NCBI RefSeq assembly: GCF_037126465.1
Contig: NC_088205.1
Span: 30,921,482 to 30,985,481 of the forward strand
Direction: 5' to 3'
DNA length: 64,000 nt
Source: Ornithodoros turicata
Taxonomy: Eukaryota; Arthropoda; Arachnida; Ixodida; Argasidae
Shown piece after piece: positions 22,052 through 32,639 of the stretch (positions are counted from its first letter, which is position 1; the number at the start of each line of letters is the position of its first letter). The notes beneath the pieces are model-generated. The model was given only the letters and a program-made list of their open reading frames with translations, was not told the origin of the DNA and did no database searches. Position numbers and translations under genes: made by a program.

Positions 22052-23484
22052 CTAACGCTGATAGCCTTGATAAGACGTAGACGGGAACTCCCTCCTGATT
22101 GCTCGGACAACGCATCCAGGAACCTGGAACTGGCTTGGGCCAAGGTATCCCCAGACCCATCTGAATGACGAGTATGCCGTGAACCTCAGGGAGCTGGAAA
22201 AGACAACACCACATGGCATTTCTTTTTGTTTAGCATCATATCTTGTGGGCATTTGCATACCTGCCAAATCTCCAGCAGTGTTGGGAAGACAATGGCCAGA
22301 ACAGAAGAACAGACACTATCCCAACCTTGGATAGTTCAACCTTCAAAGCCTGTGCATTCATTCCTTAGTTCCAGGGTCTCCCGCATTTTGAATGTGGAAG
22401 GTTGGCAGGTGTGCAATATAGTACAACAGAAAAATGTCCGCCTCTTTCAGGATGAGCCCGATTCCAAATGTTAACTCCCTCCCAAACCAGCTTCCCTCCA
22501 ATTTCGGCAAAATCCAATTTCTCCCAAAATATGTTACTCTTACATTCTTCAGTAACATGCTTCCCCCCTTTCATTGGCTCCTCAAATGCTTCTGCTTTCC
22601 TTCAGAGTTTAAAATTCCCACTGGATTCAATCAGGGTTTTGTGTTGCCAATCAGGGCATGGCTAACTGGCATAATTGAAAGCATGTCGAGACTAGCTGAA
22701 GCGGCTGTGTTGCTTCACTTTTCCTAATGGAATTGTTGGACCAGGATTCTCTGGATCGTTCAACGGCTGCCGTCCACGCTTATGATTTATGGGGGACAAA
22801 CTTGTGTAGGCCAAACAGCTACTGAGAATAGTGGCCCTTTTGTATACAGCCCTTGTCCACTTTAGGTGCGACAATTTGCATAACCAACAACACCCGACTA
22901 GCACTCGAGTTTACCCTTCCGAATCTTGATTGGGGGGGGGGGGTCATTTAAACCGAAAAATTCATTACGGTCGTAATCATATAGCAAACGAGAGAGCACT
23001 GAAGCAGGCTTACCTGTGGTCCTGGGGATTGAGTCGCCTAAAATGTTGATCGTAGCGGCAGCATTGAGGCGCGTACACCACTAGAAGCTCTCTACGGAGG
23101 CAGATGTCCCTGAGTAATGGGTGTTGTGTTATGCACTGCACGGCGGCACTGTTGCACATTTCTACCACCATGGGAACAGAATGGCAACACGGGCGCTCGT
23201 CGGGCTCCTGTGGGTCGCAGACTCCACACAGACACCTGCCGATTTCAACATTCGAAACTGTTTCGCACATCCGACGGCAACCAGGCAAAGAGATACGTCA
23301 CCTAAAAATGTCATCCAGCGGGTTAGCCGCAGCCACATCTCTTGGATGGGTCGGCGGGTTCCAGAGGCATTGGGTCCGTAGAGTATGGGTCATCATCCAG
23401 CATTAACTCGTCGCCGCTACCGCTAACATGTTCGTCAGAATCTCCCCCAGACAGGGAAACATCACTCTCGTTTTCCGACTCCAT
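22052..23484 (-). pseudogene. P2X7-ballast-like protein, three parts
   Basis: ATG at 23484 opens an acidic N-terminus (MESENESDVSLSGGDSDEH) of about 50 codons. The frame then needs one base shift near 23325-23350, where the next frame reads PLDDIFR, and an in-frame TGA (23298-23300) follows. The cysteine-rich domain follows: GRCLCGVC, RPCCHS and CITQHPLLRDICLRRELLV, as in the C-terminal ballast domain of P2X7 receptors and many stand-alone tick and cnidarian proteins. Exon 2 ends at 23014 (CACAG|GTAAGC). Exon 3 is 22193-22052 (acceptor TTTTCCAG), reading SLRFTAYSSFRWVWGYLG and VVRAIRREFP to a TAG, with matching splice phase. No membrane segments were seen. It is convergent with the THAP gene. 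Frameshift and TGA suggest decay or a missed intron. Confidence 0.65.
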
Positions 23485-23750
23485 GTTTCCTCCCTTCACT
23501 TCGCGATCGCCAAACAGGCGCGCGGCTCGCATTTGCCCAGGGCGCGCGCTGATTGGCCTTATCCCTGTGACGTTTGCTCCCACTTTTAGAGAGCGAGGGC
23601 GCAAGTATTCCGGTTTCTTTTTCATCGGATTGCGCGAAAAGTACGCCGCGGATCGAAATGGTATTTTCGGGCCCACTTCAGTGGTCGGCAAGGAATTAGA
23701 ATTTGCATTAGTTTCGAAATTGACCTCGGAGAATGCGACTGTCCCTTTAA

Positions 23751-24450
23751 CGTGGAGCAAGGACCTAGATTTTCCCTGCAAAAGAGGTCCAGTAACCTTG
23801 AGTTTTCCTCCCCAAGAACAAGATGTAAAGTCTGCAGCGGTGAAGCATGCAGCAGTAAGCCCTTTATTAAGGACGTAGGCCTGCATGTCCTTGTTGGAAG
23901 TCTGTACGTCCTGATTGTAGGTTTGTACGTCCTTAACGTACATGCTTTTGTCTGGATTGCGTAGACTCGTGTATTCCAGAAAGAGGGCAGAAACCCAGAA
24001 TTTCCCCCCTTAGCGTGGAGCAAGAACCTAGATTCTCCCTCAAAAAGAGGTCGAGTAACCTTGAGTTTTCCTCCACAAGAGGAAGCTGTAAAACCTGCAG
24101 CGGTGAGGCATGCAGCAGTAAGCCCTTTATTAAGGACGTCGGCCTGCATGCTTATTGGAAGTGCCTACGTCCTGATTGTAGGTTTGTACGTCCTTAACGT
24201 AAATCTGCCGTACATGCTTTTGTCTGGATTGCCGTAGACTGCCGTTGGTTCCAGAAAGAGGGGCAGGAACCTTAAATTTCCCTCCTTACCGCGGAGTAAG
24301 AATCTAGATTTTTCCTTCAAAAGAGGTGCGGTAACCTTGAGTTTTCTTCCACAAGAGGAAGCTGTAAAATGTGCAGGGATGAGGCATGCAGCAGCCGTTT
24401 ATTAGGGCCGTACGCCTGCATGTCCTTGTTGGAAGTCTTCGTCTTCTTCG
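23751..24450 (+). repeat. ~270-bp tandem repeat array, right part
   Basis: Continues the array left at 19912. CGTGGAGCAAG-type blocks recur at 23751, 24014 and (diverged) 24290. TTAACGTA-type blocks recur at 23934 and 24195. Units carry AGAGGTCCAGTAACCTTGAG and GCATGCAGCAGTAAGCCC. The last unit is truncated near 24440. Open frames on both strands recur with the repeat and are not genes. Confidence 0.85.
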
Positions 24451-25339
24451 GTGATAAAGAATGTTATGTATTCGGTCAGTAATCGTGCGTCAACGCTTCG
24501 TCTGTGATAGTTAACGGACGCCAAAGGGAGAATATGTAGCGACGTCATTGACGAATGCTGAACGATGGCTCCACCACATTTATGTGTAGGGACTTCACCA
24601 CAGATGTCCTCGATGTCTCTATCTGCTCGAAAGATGTCTGTAGAAAGGCGTCATGGTCTACGGACTGTGCACTGTTAAACCCGTACCTTTTATTGTAACT
24701 TTAGAAACATGTAACTTCTATATAGACGTAGATTTCGAGATTTCTTATAGGTTACACCATTGTAACGTATATTTAGAGGTTAAAAGCGACCAAGGTCATG
24801 TCTTTACAACACGAATAGAAGTTACATCTCGGAAAAACAAAACAAAAATAGCTTGTTGTAACTTATAAATGTACCCTCTACTCCGACACTGTAACTTCTA
24901 AGCGAAATCTCCAACGATAATTTCTTTGTTAGTTTCTTATCGTTTGTTTTCCTTCTGTTTTTCAGCGTAATGCCGCGTTTCAGCTTCCCATTCGAGACGA
25001 CAGTTGCGAATCTACGCTGTTATTTTTTATCTGTTTCAGCGTCATTTATACGTCGACTACATGTTATCAATGCTGTATGAACACAGATTATAAGTTCGCA
25101 GTCTGGAATACTGATAGTATGTTTCTTTCTAAAGGGTGGAAAACCATTGTCAATGCCGCAACCACCAAGATTTCCGATTTCGCTGCGTAGCCGAGCCTGG
25201 TCTAGGTCTATCCACACTGAGAGCGGTTTCCTTGAAACGCTTAACGCTCGTCGTCCGTCCGTTAACAAGTGTAATCTGTTTTAATCAGTGGTTTTCCTCG
25301 CGTTTATCATAGTATAGTCAGGAAAAACGGAAAAGCTAG
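24451..25339. other. No recognised gene
   Basis: AT-rich sequence with several GTAACTTCTA/TTACA-type short motifs (24690-24900). Nothing coding is supported. Confidence 0.35.
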
Positions 25340-25470
25340 ATGTCGCTAGCAAACAAGGATATTTTCGGTGTTCTCAGGGGAAAGTGTAGTGAGTGCGAAG
25401 ATTGCAAAGAATATATAACCGAAAACGAACGTCACCACCGCAGCCCTAATTCACACACTTCATACACTGG
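25340..25470 (+). CDS. Candidate first exon, Cys-rich small protein
   Basis: ATG at 25340 gives MSLANKDIFGVLRGKCSECE and continues DCKEYITENERHHRS to a consensus donor GTAAGT at 25471. The GKCxxCxxCxEY block resembles the start of a small zinc-binding module found in many tick proteins of unknown function, whose second Cys pair is absent here. No partner exon was identified downstream. It may be a decayed or orphan exon. Confidence 0.4.
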
Positions 25471-25474
25471 GTAA

Positions 25475-26270
25475 GTGTACATTTTGTGCTAGGTATACGT
25501 GCGTTATTTTGATAGCAAGAGCTCTTAGCGCATGTTTGTTGTGATTATGGCAAGCGTTTTGCGGTCCTGCATATGAACGCCACTTACGCTTGCTACTTTT
25601 CTGCTCTTACTTGGTCGCCAAGTCAATACACCGGCGTGCATTTTGCGAGCAAGACTCAATCGCGGAGTGAACGCCTTCGCGCATTTATGCTGCTTTGTAC
25701 CTTGTGCTTTGTACAGATTTGAATGGTTCCGTAAATGTTACTCCCATTGCCCAAACTTTTGTTCCCAGGATCCCACATGCAGGTTCACATACCGTCACCA
25801 GCGCAATGCAGTACCTCAAAAACTCGTCCCAGAGCGCCTCCAACGCTGATAACGCAGTAATGTAGTGTCTCCTGCGTTACTGTACACTCATATTCCTCAA
25901 GGTTGTGTGCGTTTTATGTAATACTGTATTGCCGTTTGCGCTCGCCTCTGCAACACGAATGTGGAATAATTTTTTTTCTGCTGCAATTCTCCATTTCGTT
26001 GGGTCTGTTGAGCTTAGCAAACATAGGTCAGTTGTTTTGACTCGCTGGCTTCCTCGCACTTTTATGCATTGCTTCTCACTTAGAAGATAGTTTTTTCCAC
26101 ATACATGGTTAAGCGACCATGGTTTCTCCTCACATGAGAATCGCACTTGTGTTCAATGTGTCACCTCTCGACAGACATCTGTTTTTGTAATATACATATG
26201 TTCAAGATCTCCTTTTCTGCTGGTTCATTTTGGTACCTTGGTGTGTTCTGTAAATGTCTGTCCATATCCC
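25475..26270. other. No recognised gene
   Basis: About 800 bp of mixed composition. Short frames only, no family motif or terminal repeat. Confidence 0.35.
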
Positions 26271-26275
26271 ACGCA

Positions 26276-26485
26276 CAGGGTGTTTGTTTTTATTCGCATC
26301 ACACCAGCGCTCATTTGACACGTGGGTTATGTTAATTTTCGCAAATTAACCCATCCGTAGTTACAAACATTTCCGACATTTCCTGACGCATGTGTTTGTA
26401 ACTACGGATCGATTAATTAGCAAAAATTCACATAACCCACCTGCCAAATGAGCGCTACTCTGTTGCGAAAAAAATGAACATCCTG
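26276..26485. mobile_element. Fold-back MITE
   Basis: A 210-bp near-palindrome. It starts CAGGGTGTTTGTTTTTATTCG and ends CGAAAAAAATGAACATCCTG, with inner arms such as TCCGTAGTTACAAACA / TGTTTGTAACTACGGA. Arms are about 95 bp around a short centre (26372-26388). There is no coding sequence. A clear target duplication was not seen, so the superfamily is open. Confidence 0.7.
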
Positions 26486-26559
26486 TATAAAAAGCCGCAC
26501 GTTGGCGTAACCTTTACGGGCAGGTGCTGGATTGAAGGCCGTAACCTCTAATTAGTGGG

Positions 26560-26675
26560 TTTCCTTGTAACTTTTATAAAAGGTACTGCTCAGAGGGTAC
26601 CTGGTAGCTTCTGAAATAGAGGGTAAAATATTGCGATTTTTTACCCTTTACTAAAGGGTACCGAGTTAAGAGTGA
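26560..26675. repeat. Short region with repeated GGGTACC / TTACCCT motifs
   Basis: Contains AGGTACTGCTCAGAGGGTACC, then TTTTTACCCTTTACTAAAGGG and a second GGTACC directly before the LINE fragment. The motif pairs are in both orientations, like the subterminal repeats of small DNA elements. Ends were not resolved. Confidence 0.35.
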
Positions 26676-27205
26676 TGATGGGAGAGGAAGTGATCACCTT
26701 CCGATATACATAGCGATCCGTGGATGCGCCATGCAACGTGGCAATAGGTCCGTTCGTCTGGTTAACTGGAAGGTGTTCCGGGAGCGATGTGAGGTGTCAT
26801 CACAGCGGGAGATGACCGCAGACCTCTTCTCGGAGGTGTTGACAACTTCTCTTCGTGAGTCCTCGAAACACGTACCTGTTGCAGCAGGACATACGGGCTC
26901 TAGTCCCCAGGTGGAACTGCTACGTGCTTGCCGTAGAAGAGCTGAGCGAAGAGCTCGACGCACGGGTTTACTTTCCGATATTGTCGCAGCGCGTCATTCA
27001 CTTAGAGCTGTGCAACACAGGTTGAGAGCCCTTGATCGACAGCGTTGGCGCCGGTTTTGTGAGACGCTGTCGCCCTTCAGCAGACCCGCCAGAATTTGGC
27101 AAGTTGCGCGTAGCCTGCGCGATGGCCTTCGACGCACCAATCCATTGGGGTCACTTGCTCTGATCCTCAGCAAGTCTGAGGTAGACGTAGCTCTGGAGCT
27201 ACGTC
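26676..27205 (+). pseudogene. I-type LINE ORF2, endonuclease end to linker
   Basis: Begins inside the APE-type endonuclease with the closing SDHLPI motif (about 26691-26708). It then reads the endonuclease-RT linker with VNWKVFRERC, RRRAERRARRTG and RWRRFCETLSPFSRPARIWQ, a pattern shared by tick I/Jockey-like LINEs. It stops where a BEL/Pao fragment on the opposite strand begins and continues at about 28045. The 5' part is missing. Confidence 0.75.
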
Positions 27206-28042
27206 TTCCAAACTGAGTTCCAAAACAGGGAATGGCCCAAAAGCTCGTAATCAAAAGTGCGCGCTAGCCGTTCTCGTTCATCGTCTTCGTCTTCATTGAA
27301 ATATTCCACATCCTCCCGCGGCGAATGACGAGTTCTAAACTTCCAGATGAAATAGGCCTTGAACAGCAGTCGTGACGAACTTGCCGTTAGTGTGTTTGAC
27401 GACACATAATCGCACAGTGCCGTCTTGCCCAGGGAACGTCTTCACCACCCTTCCTAAATTCCACATGTTCCGTGGCAACTTGCTCTCGATGAGGACATCG
27501 CCCACCGCTAACTTCGTCGTAAAGGATGAGGAAAAGTGATGAGCTGATCGTAGTTGCAATAAATAGTCTCGCTTCCAGCGTTGCCAAATATCATTCATGA
27601 CCTTTTCTCGGTATCTCAACCGACGCGTAATCTTGCGGTCGAGCAGTCATTGTTCGATGAGGTGACCGATGGAGGTAGCGCAATACTTCTTTTGCCCAAA
27701 AGAAAGTGAGACGGTGTCAGAGCATCAAACTCGTCTGGGTCGTTTCCTACGTAGGTTATGGGACGAGAGTTTAAAACCGACTCTACCTCTGTCATCAACG
27801 TTCGCAGCTCTTCGAACTGTAGGCAAGCTTTCCCAAGAACTTTTCGAAGTGTATTCTTCACGGTCCGGATCAACCTCTCCCACCATCCTCCCCCACCATC
27901 CTCCCCACCAGGGAGCTCCAGGGAGGATGTATCTCCATGTGATTTTGTGACGCGTGAAGTACCCGCAGACATCTGAGTCTGTTGTCGCTTTCCATAGAAT
28001 GCGAAGTTCTTTGTCGGCCTTCTTGAAACTTCTGCGGAACTG
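27206..28042 (-). pseudogene. pol: BEL/Pao integrase C-terminal fragment
   Basis: On minus, from about 28042: the block FKKADKELRILW, then GGWWERLIRTVKNTLRKVLG, LNSRPITYVG and LTPSHFLLGKR, the usual integrase end of BEL/Pao. The DUF5641-like tail follows: KVMNDIWQRWKRDYLLQLRS, LPRNMWNLGRVVKTFPG and a last block ...VQGLFHLEV. Frames shift twice, so it is dead. It sits between two halves of a LINE reading frame, with no LTRs and no obvious target duplication, which suggests a fragment captured by deletion or repair. Confidence 0.8.
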
Positions 28043-28454
28043 TGGCGGCGGCTGCGGAAGCTGCGGGAACTGCAACGTTTCATACCAACATGGTTGAACT
28101 TCGTGAGGATCTTGAGCGTATAACGCTCCCGTCGAACGCACAGCTGGAAGCGGATTTTTCTCTGCCAGAGCTTAAAACTGCCCTTCGTTTGTCCCGACCC
28201 AAATCGTCCCCTGCTGCAGACTGGATCACCTATTCAGCTCTTCAAAATCTTGGCACTGAGGGACTTCGAACCTTGCTGTTTATATGCAACAGCTTATGGA
28301 GATCTGGCCAGGTACCCGCAAGCTGGAAGGAAGCCATGGTGGTCCCGTTGCTGAAGCCTGGCAACACGCCCGTCGCACCTGTCCTCTTTCCGTCCAGTTA
28401 GCCTTACGAGTTGTGTTGGTAAGGTGACGGAGCGGATGGTTTTACACAGGCTGG
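28043..28454 (+). pseudogene. I-type LINE ORF2, RT start
   Basis: Resumes the LINE after the BEL fragment: FSLPELKTALRLSRPKSSPA, DWITYSALQNLG, then VPASWKEAMVVPLLKPGN. After a one-base frame change it reads RPVSLTSCVGKVTERMVLHR and the first base of the next codon. There it is cut by the CACTA-like element B. These are the N-terminal fingers of a LINE RT. Confidence 0.8.
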
Positions 28455-29548
28455 ACACTAAATTTCAAAACACCCTTTTTGGTGTAATTCGGCGGTATCA
28501 TAACTGACTCCCTTTTTGGTGTATATCAACACCCTCTGGAATAGTTACACCCCTCAGATAAGGTGTATTCCTTACACCCAAATTGGTGTATTTCAACGGT
28601 ATCATAACTGACTCCCTTTTTGGTGTAATCCTACACCCAGTGAAATCTGTACACCCTTCTGGAAAGGGTGTAAATGGAGTGCCACATGTGTCGTATATGA
28701 GACACGGCGAAATGAAGTCCGCGAACGCGTCTGAGGAATGTCTGAAGATGCCATGGCTGGGCTTTGGAATCCCAGCAATCTAATTCCAGCAACCACTGTA
28801 AGCCAAACTGATACAGATACATAAATGATACGGATGATACAGATGAATACATATACATAAATAAAATAAAATAAAATATCGTAAAATATAATAAAAATAA
28901 AATAAATAAATACAGATATTAGTACAAATTTTGTTCACTTGAACATACAGTTCTTCATGGTTTCCTGTTTGTTAGTGCAGTATGTACCCTTGTATTCGTT
29001 ATGCAAATGCTCTCTTCCTCTGTTTTGTGAATACACAACTTTTTGCTCTGCCAATCCTTTATCGTAATTCTTTTTTGCTGAATATGCACTGCACTTGCTT
29101 ACCACACTGTATTGGGCTGACATCTGACATAATGTCCACAAAAACATTGGGCAGGACAAGTATTTTTTACTTTATGGTATTAGCTAATGATGAAGTCATG
29201 TCGTAAATGTTAGGTACTGACAGCACAAGAAGGTAATTCGTTATTCGCCACATATCCATTCATTGCCTTTTCTTCAGAAAATGTAAAACTGGAACACATG
29301 TTTCACCCACTGTGGATGTCCCCCAAATAAAAGTCTCATTAGTATATATGTTGTTCATTTACACCATATTTACACCAAAATGTGATAACACGTTGGAAAG
29401 AGGGTGTTTCGAAACACTAACACCCCATTAACACCACTTCTGGCGACTGTTTTTTTTTCATAGAAGGTGTAATAGGGGAGTATATGCAATGTTACACCCT
29501 AATTACACCTCAAACACACCTAAAAAGGTGTTCTGAAATTTACAGTGT
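28455..29548. mobile_element. CACTA-like non-autonomous element, copy B
   Basis: 1,094 bp between ACACTAAATTTCA at 28455 and TGAAATTTACAGTGT ending at 29548, flanked by GG on both sides (28453-28454, 29549-29550). Removing it and one GG restores the LINE codons (..RL-EWWLE..) across the junction. Both ends contain many GGTGTAA/TTACACC motifs in both orientations (28470-28675 and 29355-29525). The interior is AT-rich and non-coding. It is the same family as copy A by ends and subterminal repeats. Confidence 0.8.
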
Positions 29549-31608
29549 GGAATGGTGGTTAGAAAGGAATCACGATTTTCCTGATGAGATGGCGGGCTTC
29601 CGTCGGCACCGTAGCTGCAATATATGTTGCTTGTGCGGCGTTGCAGCATATATTGCAAGAGGATTGTCGAGGCTGTTTTCCTTGATGTCAAACATGCCTA
29701 TGATACGGCCAGTCATACTTATGTATTGCACACCCTCCTCCGGGCTAGAGTGTCTCGCAGGCTTTTTGTCTGGGTGGCTCACTTCTTGTCCAACAGAACC
29801 ATTTTCGTCCGCACCCGGGACGGTGACACGCAAAAAAACAGTTTTCACCCAAGGCGTTCCTCAAGGAAGTGTATTAAGTCCCATCCTCTTCAATTTGGTT
29901 ATGGCGGAAATCAATATGGCGGCGTTGCGTTCATCGCAAAGTTCAGCTCTCTGTATATGCAGACGATGTGTGCGTTTGGACCACCGGTAAATCAAGGCCA
30001 GCGATTCAACGCCGCGTTCAAAACTCGTTAGATGCTGTTCAGCATTACTTCACCAAGGCTGGCATGGACATCTCGGCTGAGAAGACAGTTGTGCTCCCAT
30101 TCACGCGGAAACGCATGAGCGCCTTCCCTCTTTCGCTAGGCAATAATACACTCTGCGAAGTGAAGTGCCATAAATTCGTGGGTGTTATCTTGGATGCCAA
30201 TCTCTCGTGGAGCGCCCATATCAGGTACCTGGAAGCGAAAGTTCAACGCTGGACCAATGTCATCTCTCACTTCGCTGGCGCTGCATGGGGGATTGATCAG
30301 GAAGCGCTCCTATCAATTCATGGGGCATTGGTTCGGGGAACCATTCTCTACAGCCTCCCGGTTTTACACGGCATCTCAAGAACTTCTGAACAAAGGCTTC
30401 GGTGTATGTTGGCCAGAAGCTTGAGGGTCTGCCTCGGTGTACCCCGTGCCGCTGAAATGCGCATGGTGGTGGCAGAGGCCTGCGAGCTCCCAGTAGAGGT
30501 TTTACGTCTCAGAGAAACTGTGCGCCATTAACTATACCTCGTCGCGGAGCACCGTCGTCACCCCTTGGTTTCGAAGCTCAAAAGACGGAGGCAGAGCAAC
30601 GTTTCTCGCTGCATCGCTGCTGTAAAGCCGTTGCTACCGGCTTTTGTTGGAAGCTCAGTCGTCCCCAGGTCCCCTCCGTAGATCTTTTCGGTACCTTCAA
30701 TCTCTACTACCATTCCTGGGCTCAAGAGCAAGAGGGATCACGTTGCAGCACCCGTGTTGAAACAACTTGGGCTAGACATGATGCAGTGGCGTTACCCTTC
30801 GCACACTGCAGTATTCACAGATGGGTGGACCAACTTACACTGCTCCACTGCTGCCTTTACAATTCCGACTATGTCGTCGTGCCACGCATACCGTCTCTCG
30901 CACCGCACCTCAGTCACGTCTGCAACGATGCATGCCATTTTGTTCTTCCTCAGGCACATTCCATCCGCCGCTATCAGCAGCTGGGTGATATACTGCGACT
31001 CCAAGGCAGCTCTCCAGTGTATAGCGAACATGGGTATTCGTGGATCACTTGCGCCTGTGGTTGTGGACATACTGGAGGAGCTATGCCGTCTTGAGATCAG
31101 CGGGGACTCTATCTACTTCCAGTGGGTTCCTGCACACTGCGGCATACGCGGTAATGGAGAGGCTGACGCTGCAGCAGCTGCGTATCATTCCCGATCAAGC
31201 GTGCGGATTACCCTCCCCAAAGACGACAGGCGAACCTTCCTAAATGATGTGGTGAGGCCTCTCGCACATGCGCAATGGTCTCGTGACGTTCCATCAAGAG
31301 TTCTGATGCGTGAAGTGGACCCTGACTTTGGCTTCACCGTGCCTTCTCGTGTGCCTGGCCAGTTTGCGTCGCTGATACACAGGCTTCGTTTTGGGGTTCC
31401 ATTCACCCCCCATTTCAAGCATCTGATCGGCCGCTCCGACTCTGTGCTCTGCTCTCGCTGTGCTGTTTTGGCGGATACCAAGCATGTGCTCCTCGACTGC
31501 CATCTTTACACCTTCCAAAGAGCAGCTCTGCAGTGTCGCCTGCAGTCGATCACGGCCGCACCATTCATATTGGCAACCATTCACAACCATTCTCGGCACT
31601 TGGTCTAA
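29549..31608 (+). pseudogene. I-type LINE ORF2, RT to RNase H
   Basis: Continues the LINE with WWLERNHDFPDEMAGFRRHR, RT motif A in VFLDVKHAYD, motif B in FTQGVPQGSVLSPILFNL and the catalytic YADD at about 29954-29965, the last in a shifted frame. After the thumb (30000-30530) an RNase H follows: FTDGWTN, YCDSKAALQC and WVPAHCGIRGNGEAD. A C-terminal knuckle-like SVLCSRCAVLADTKHVLLDC ends at the stop near 31608. RNase H after RT places it in the I/Jockey-like group. Several frameshifts inactivate it. Confidence 0.88.
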
Positions 31609-32400
31609 CCAGATCTACCATCGCCAAGCTCTTGAGTATTTTAAAAATTTTCTCCAGGACACTGGTCTCTTCTCTATACCCTATGATGTGCCTGCGTACC
31701 TGTGTGCTGTGTGTGTGTTTTTGTGTGCTGTGGTTTTGCCTACTGTTCTGATGTCTTACTGACTCCACTGACTATCGATCCTATTTAGCATCGTTCAGCA
31801 CCTCATCATCAGGACACATCTCATCCTGCCCATTGTGCCTTGGGGTAGAGGGCCGCACCTTATGTGGCGAATTTCCCCATTCATTATCGTTAATTTATTT
31901 GTTGTTGTTGTTGTGATAGTTAAAGTAGTTGTCAAGTTGCCCAAGCATAGCTTGACAACCTTGGCAGGTTCTCTTCGCTGCTTCTCTACGATATGCGAAG
32001 CATCGTGTATGAAGACTCACGACGCCACATACAAGAAGAGGCCAGGTTTTGTTATGATGCCCGATATCCACATCGCTAGTCACGACGAAGCTCACTATGA
32101 ATACAAGTACGCAATTGCTCCGGCACCACCGATGCGACGCTCTTGAACGTCTTTGCATTATTGCCGGCCTTGTTACCGTCGTGTTTCAGTATTGGGTTGA
32201 GGATACGAGTTTCTCTCATGAGCCAGAACGGGTATTGAAGCGACACACATACTTGGTGTTGTTCCGTCGCCGTGCGCCGTTTCCGGACGAGGAGCTCCTC
32301 TCCTGCGGGTGGTGGCCGCTAGCGAGGCCCCATATCATCTGACACAACGAGTGCCTCGAGATCGGGTTTTATAAACGGTTTACGACGCGATCATTGACGT
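31609..32400. other. LINE 3' region and unrecognised sequence
   Basis: The probable LINE 3' UTR runs to a (GTT)n run at about 31901-31914, which may be its tail. Beyond that there is no gene. Open frames at 31835-32340 lack any family motif. Confidence 0.4.
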
Positions 32401-32435
32401 CGGCGCCACAGCAAAGTGCCACTTAGAAATCGGTT

Positions 32436-32590
32436 TTGCATTGGTCTGGGTGCGAATGTGAACGAGTGCGTACTACCGCTCCATATACGCGCGGCGCGGG
32501 TACAGCTGCTTGCGCCGCAGGCAACCGGGTGCAATATTGTGAAGGAGTGCGTACTGCCGCTCCGTTTACACGCGGCGCGTGTATAGCTCC
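32436..32590 (+). repeat. Two ~85-bp direct repeats
   Basis: The block GAGTGCGTACTACCGCTCC (32464) recurs as GAGTGCGTACTGCCGCTCC (32546), each followed by CGCGGCGCGGGT/CGCGGCGCGTGT and ACAGCT/ATAGCT. A (CA)n run follows. Confidence 0.6.
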
Positions 32591-32600
32591 TAGTGTTGTT

Positions 32601-32627
32601 ACACACACACACACACACACACACACA
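32601..32627 (+). repeat. (CA)n microsatellite
   Basis: Thirteen uninterrupted AC dinucleotides. Confidence 0.95.
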
Positions 32628-32639
32628 TAAAAAGGCGTT

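Larger units (their letters stand above)
19913..23746. mobile_element. TTAA-flanked element with THAP and P2X7-like genes
   Basis: Inverted ends AGGGATAGTCGCATCC at 19913 and, reading inward from the right end at 23746, AGGGACAGTCGCATTC. TTAA flanks both sides (19909-19912 and 23747-23750). Intact sister units of the surrounding tandem array run straight across the site (..CCTTAGCGTGGAGCAAG), so TTAA is a target duplication and the insert is exactly 3,834 bp. It carries a THAP gene on plus and a P2X7-ballast-like gene on minus, converging on a perfect 28-bp palindrome. TTAA targets plus THAP domains recall the Kolobok superfamily, but no transposase catalytic region was recognised. The superfamily is inference. 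Confidence 0.85.
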
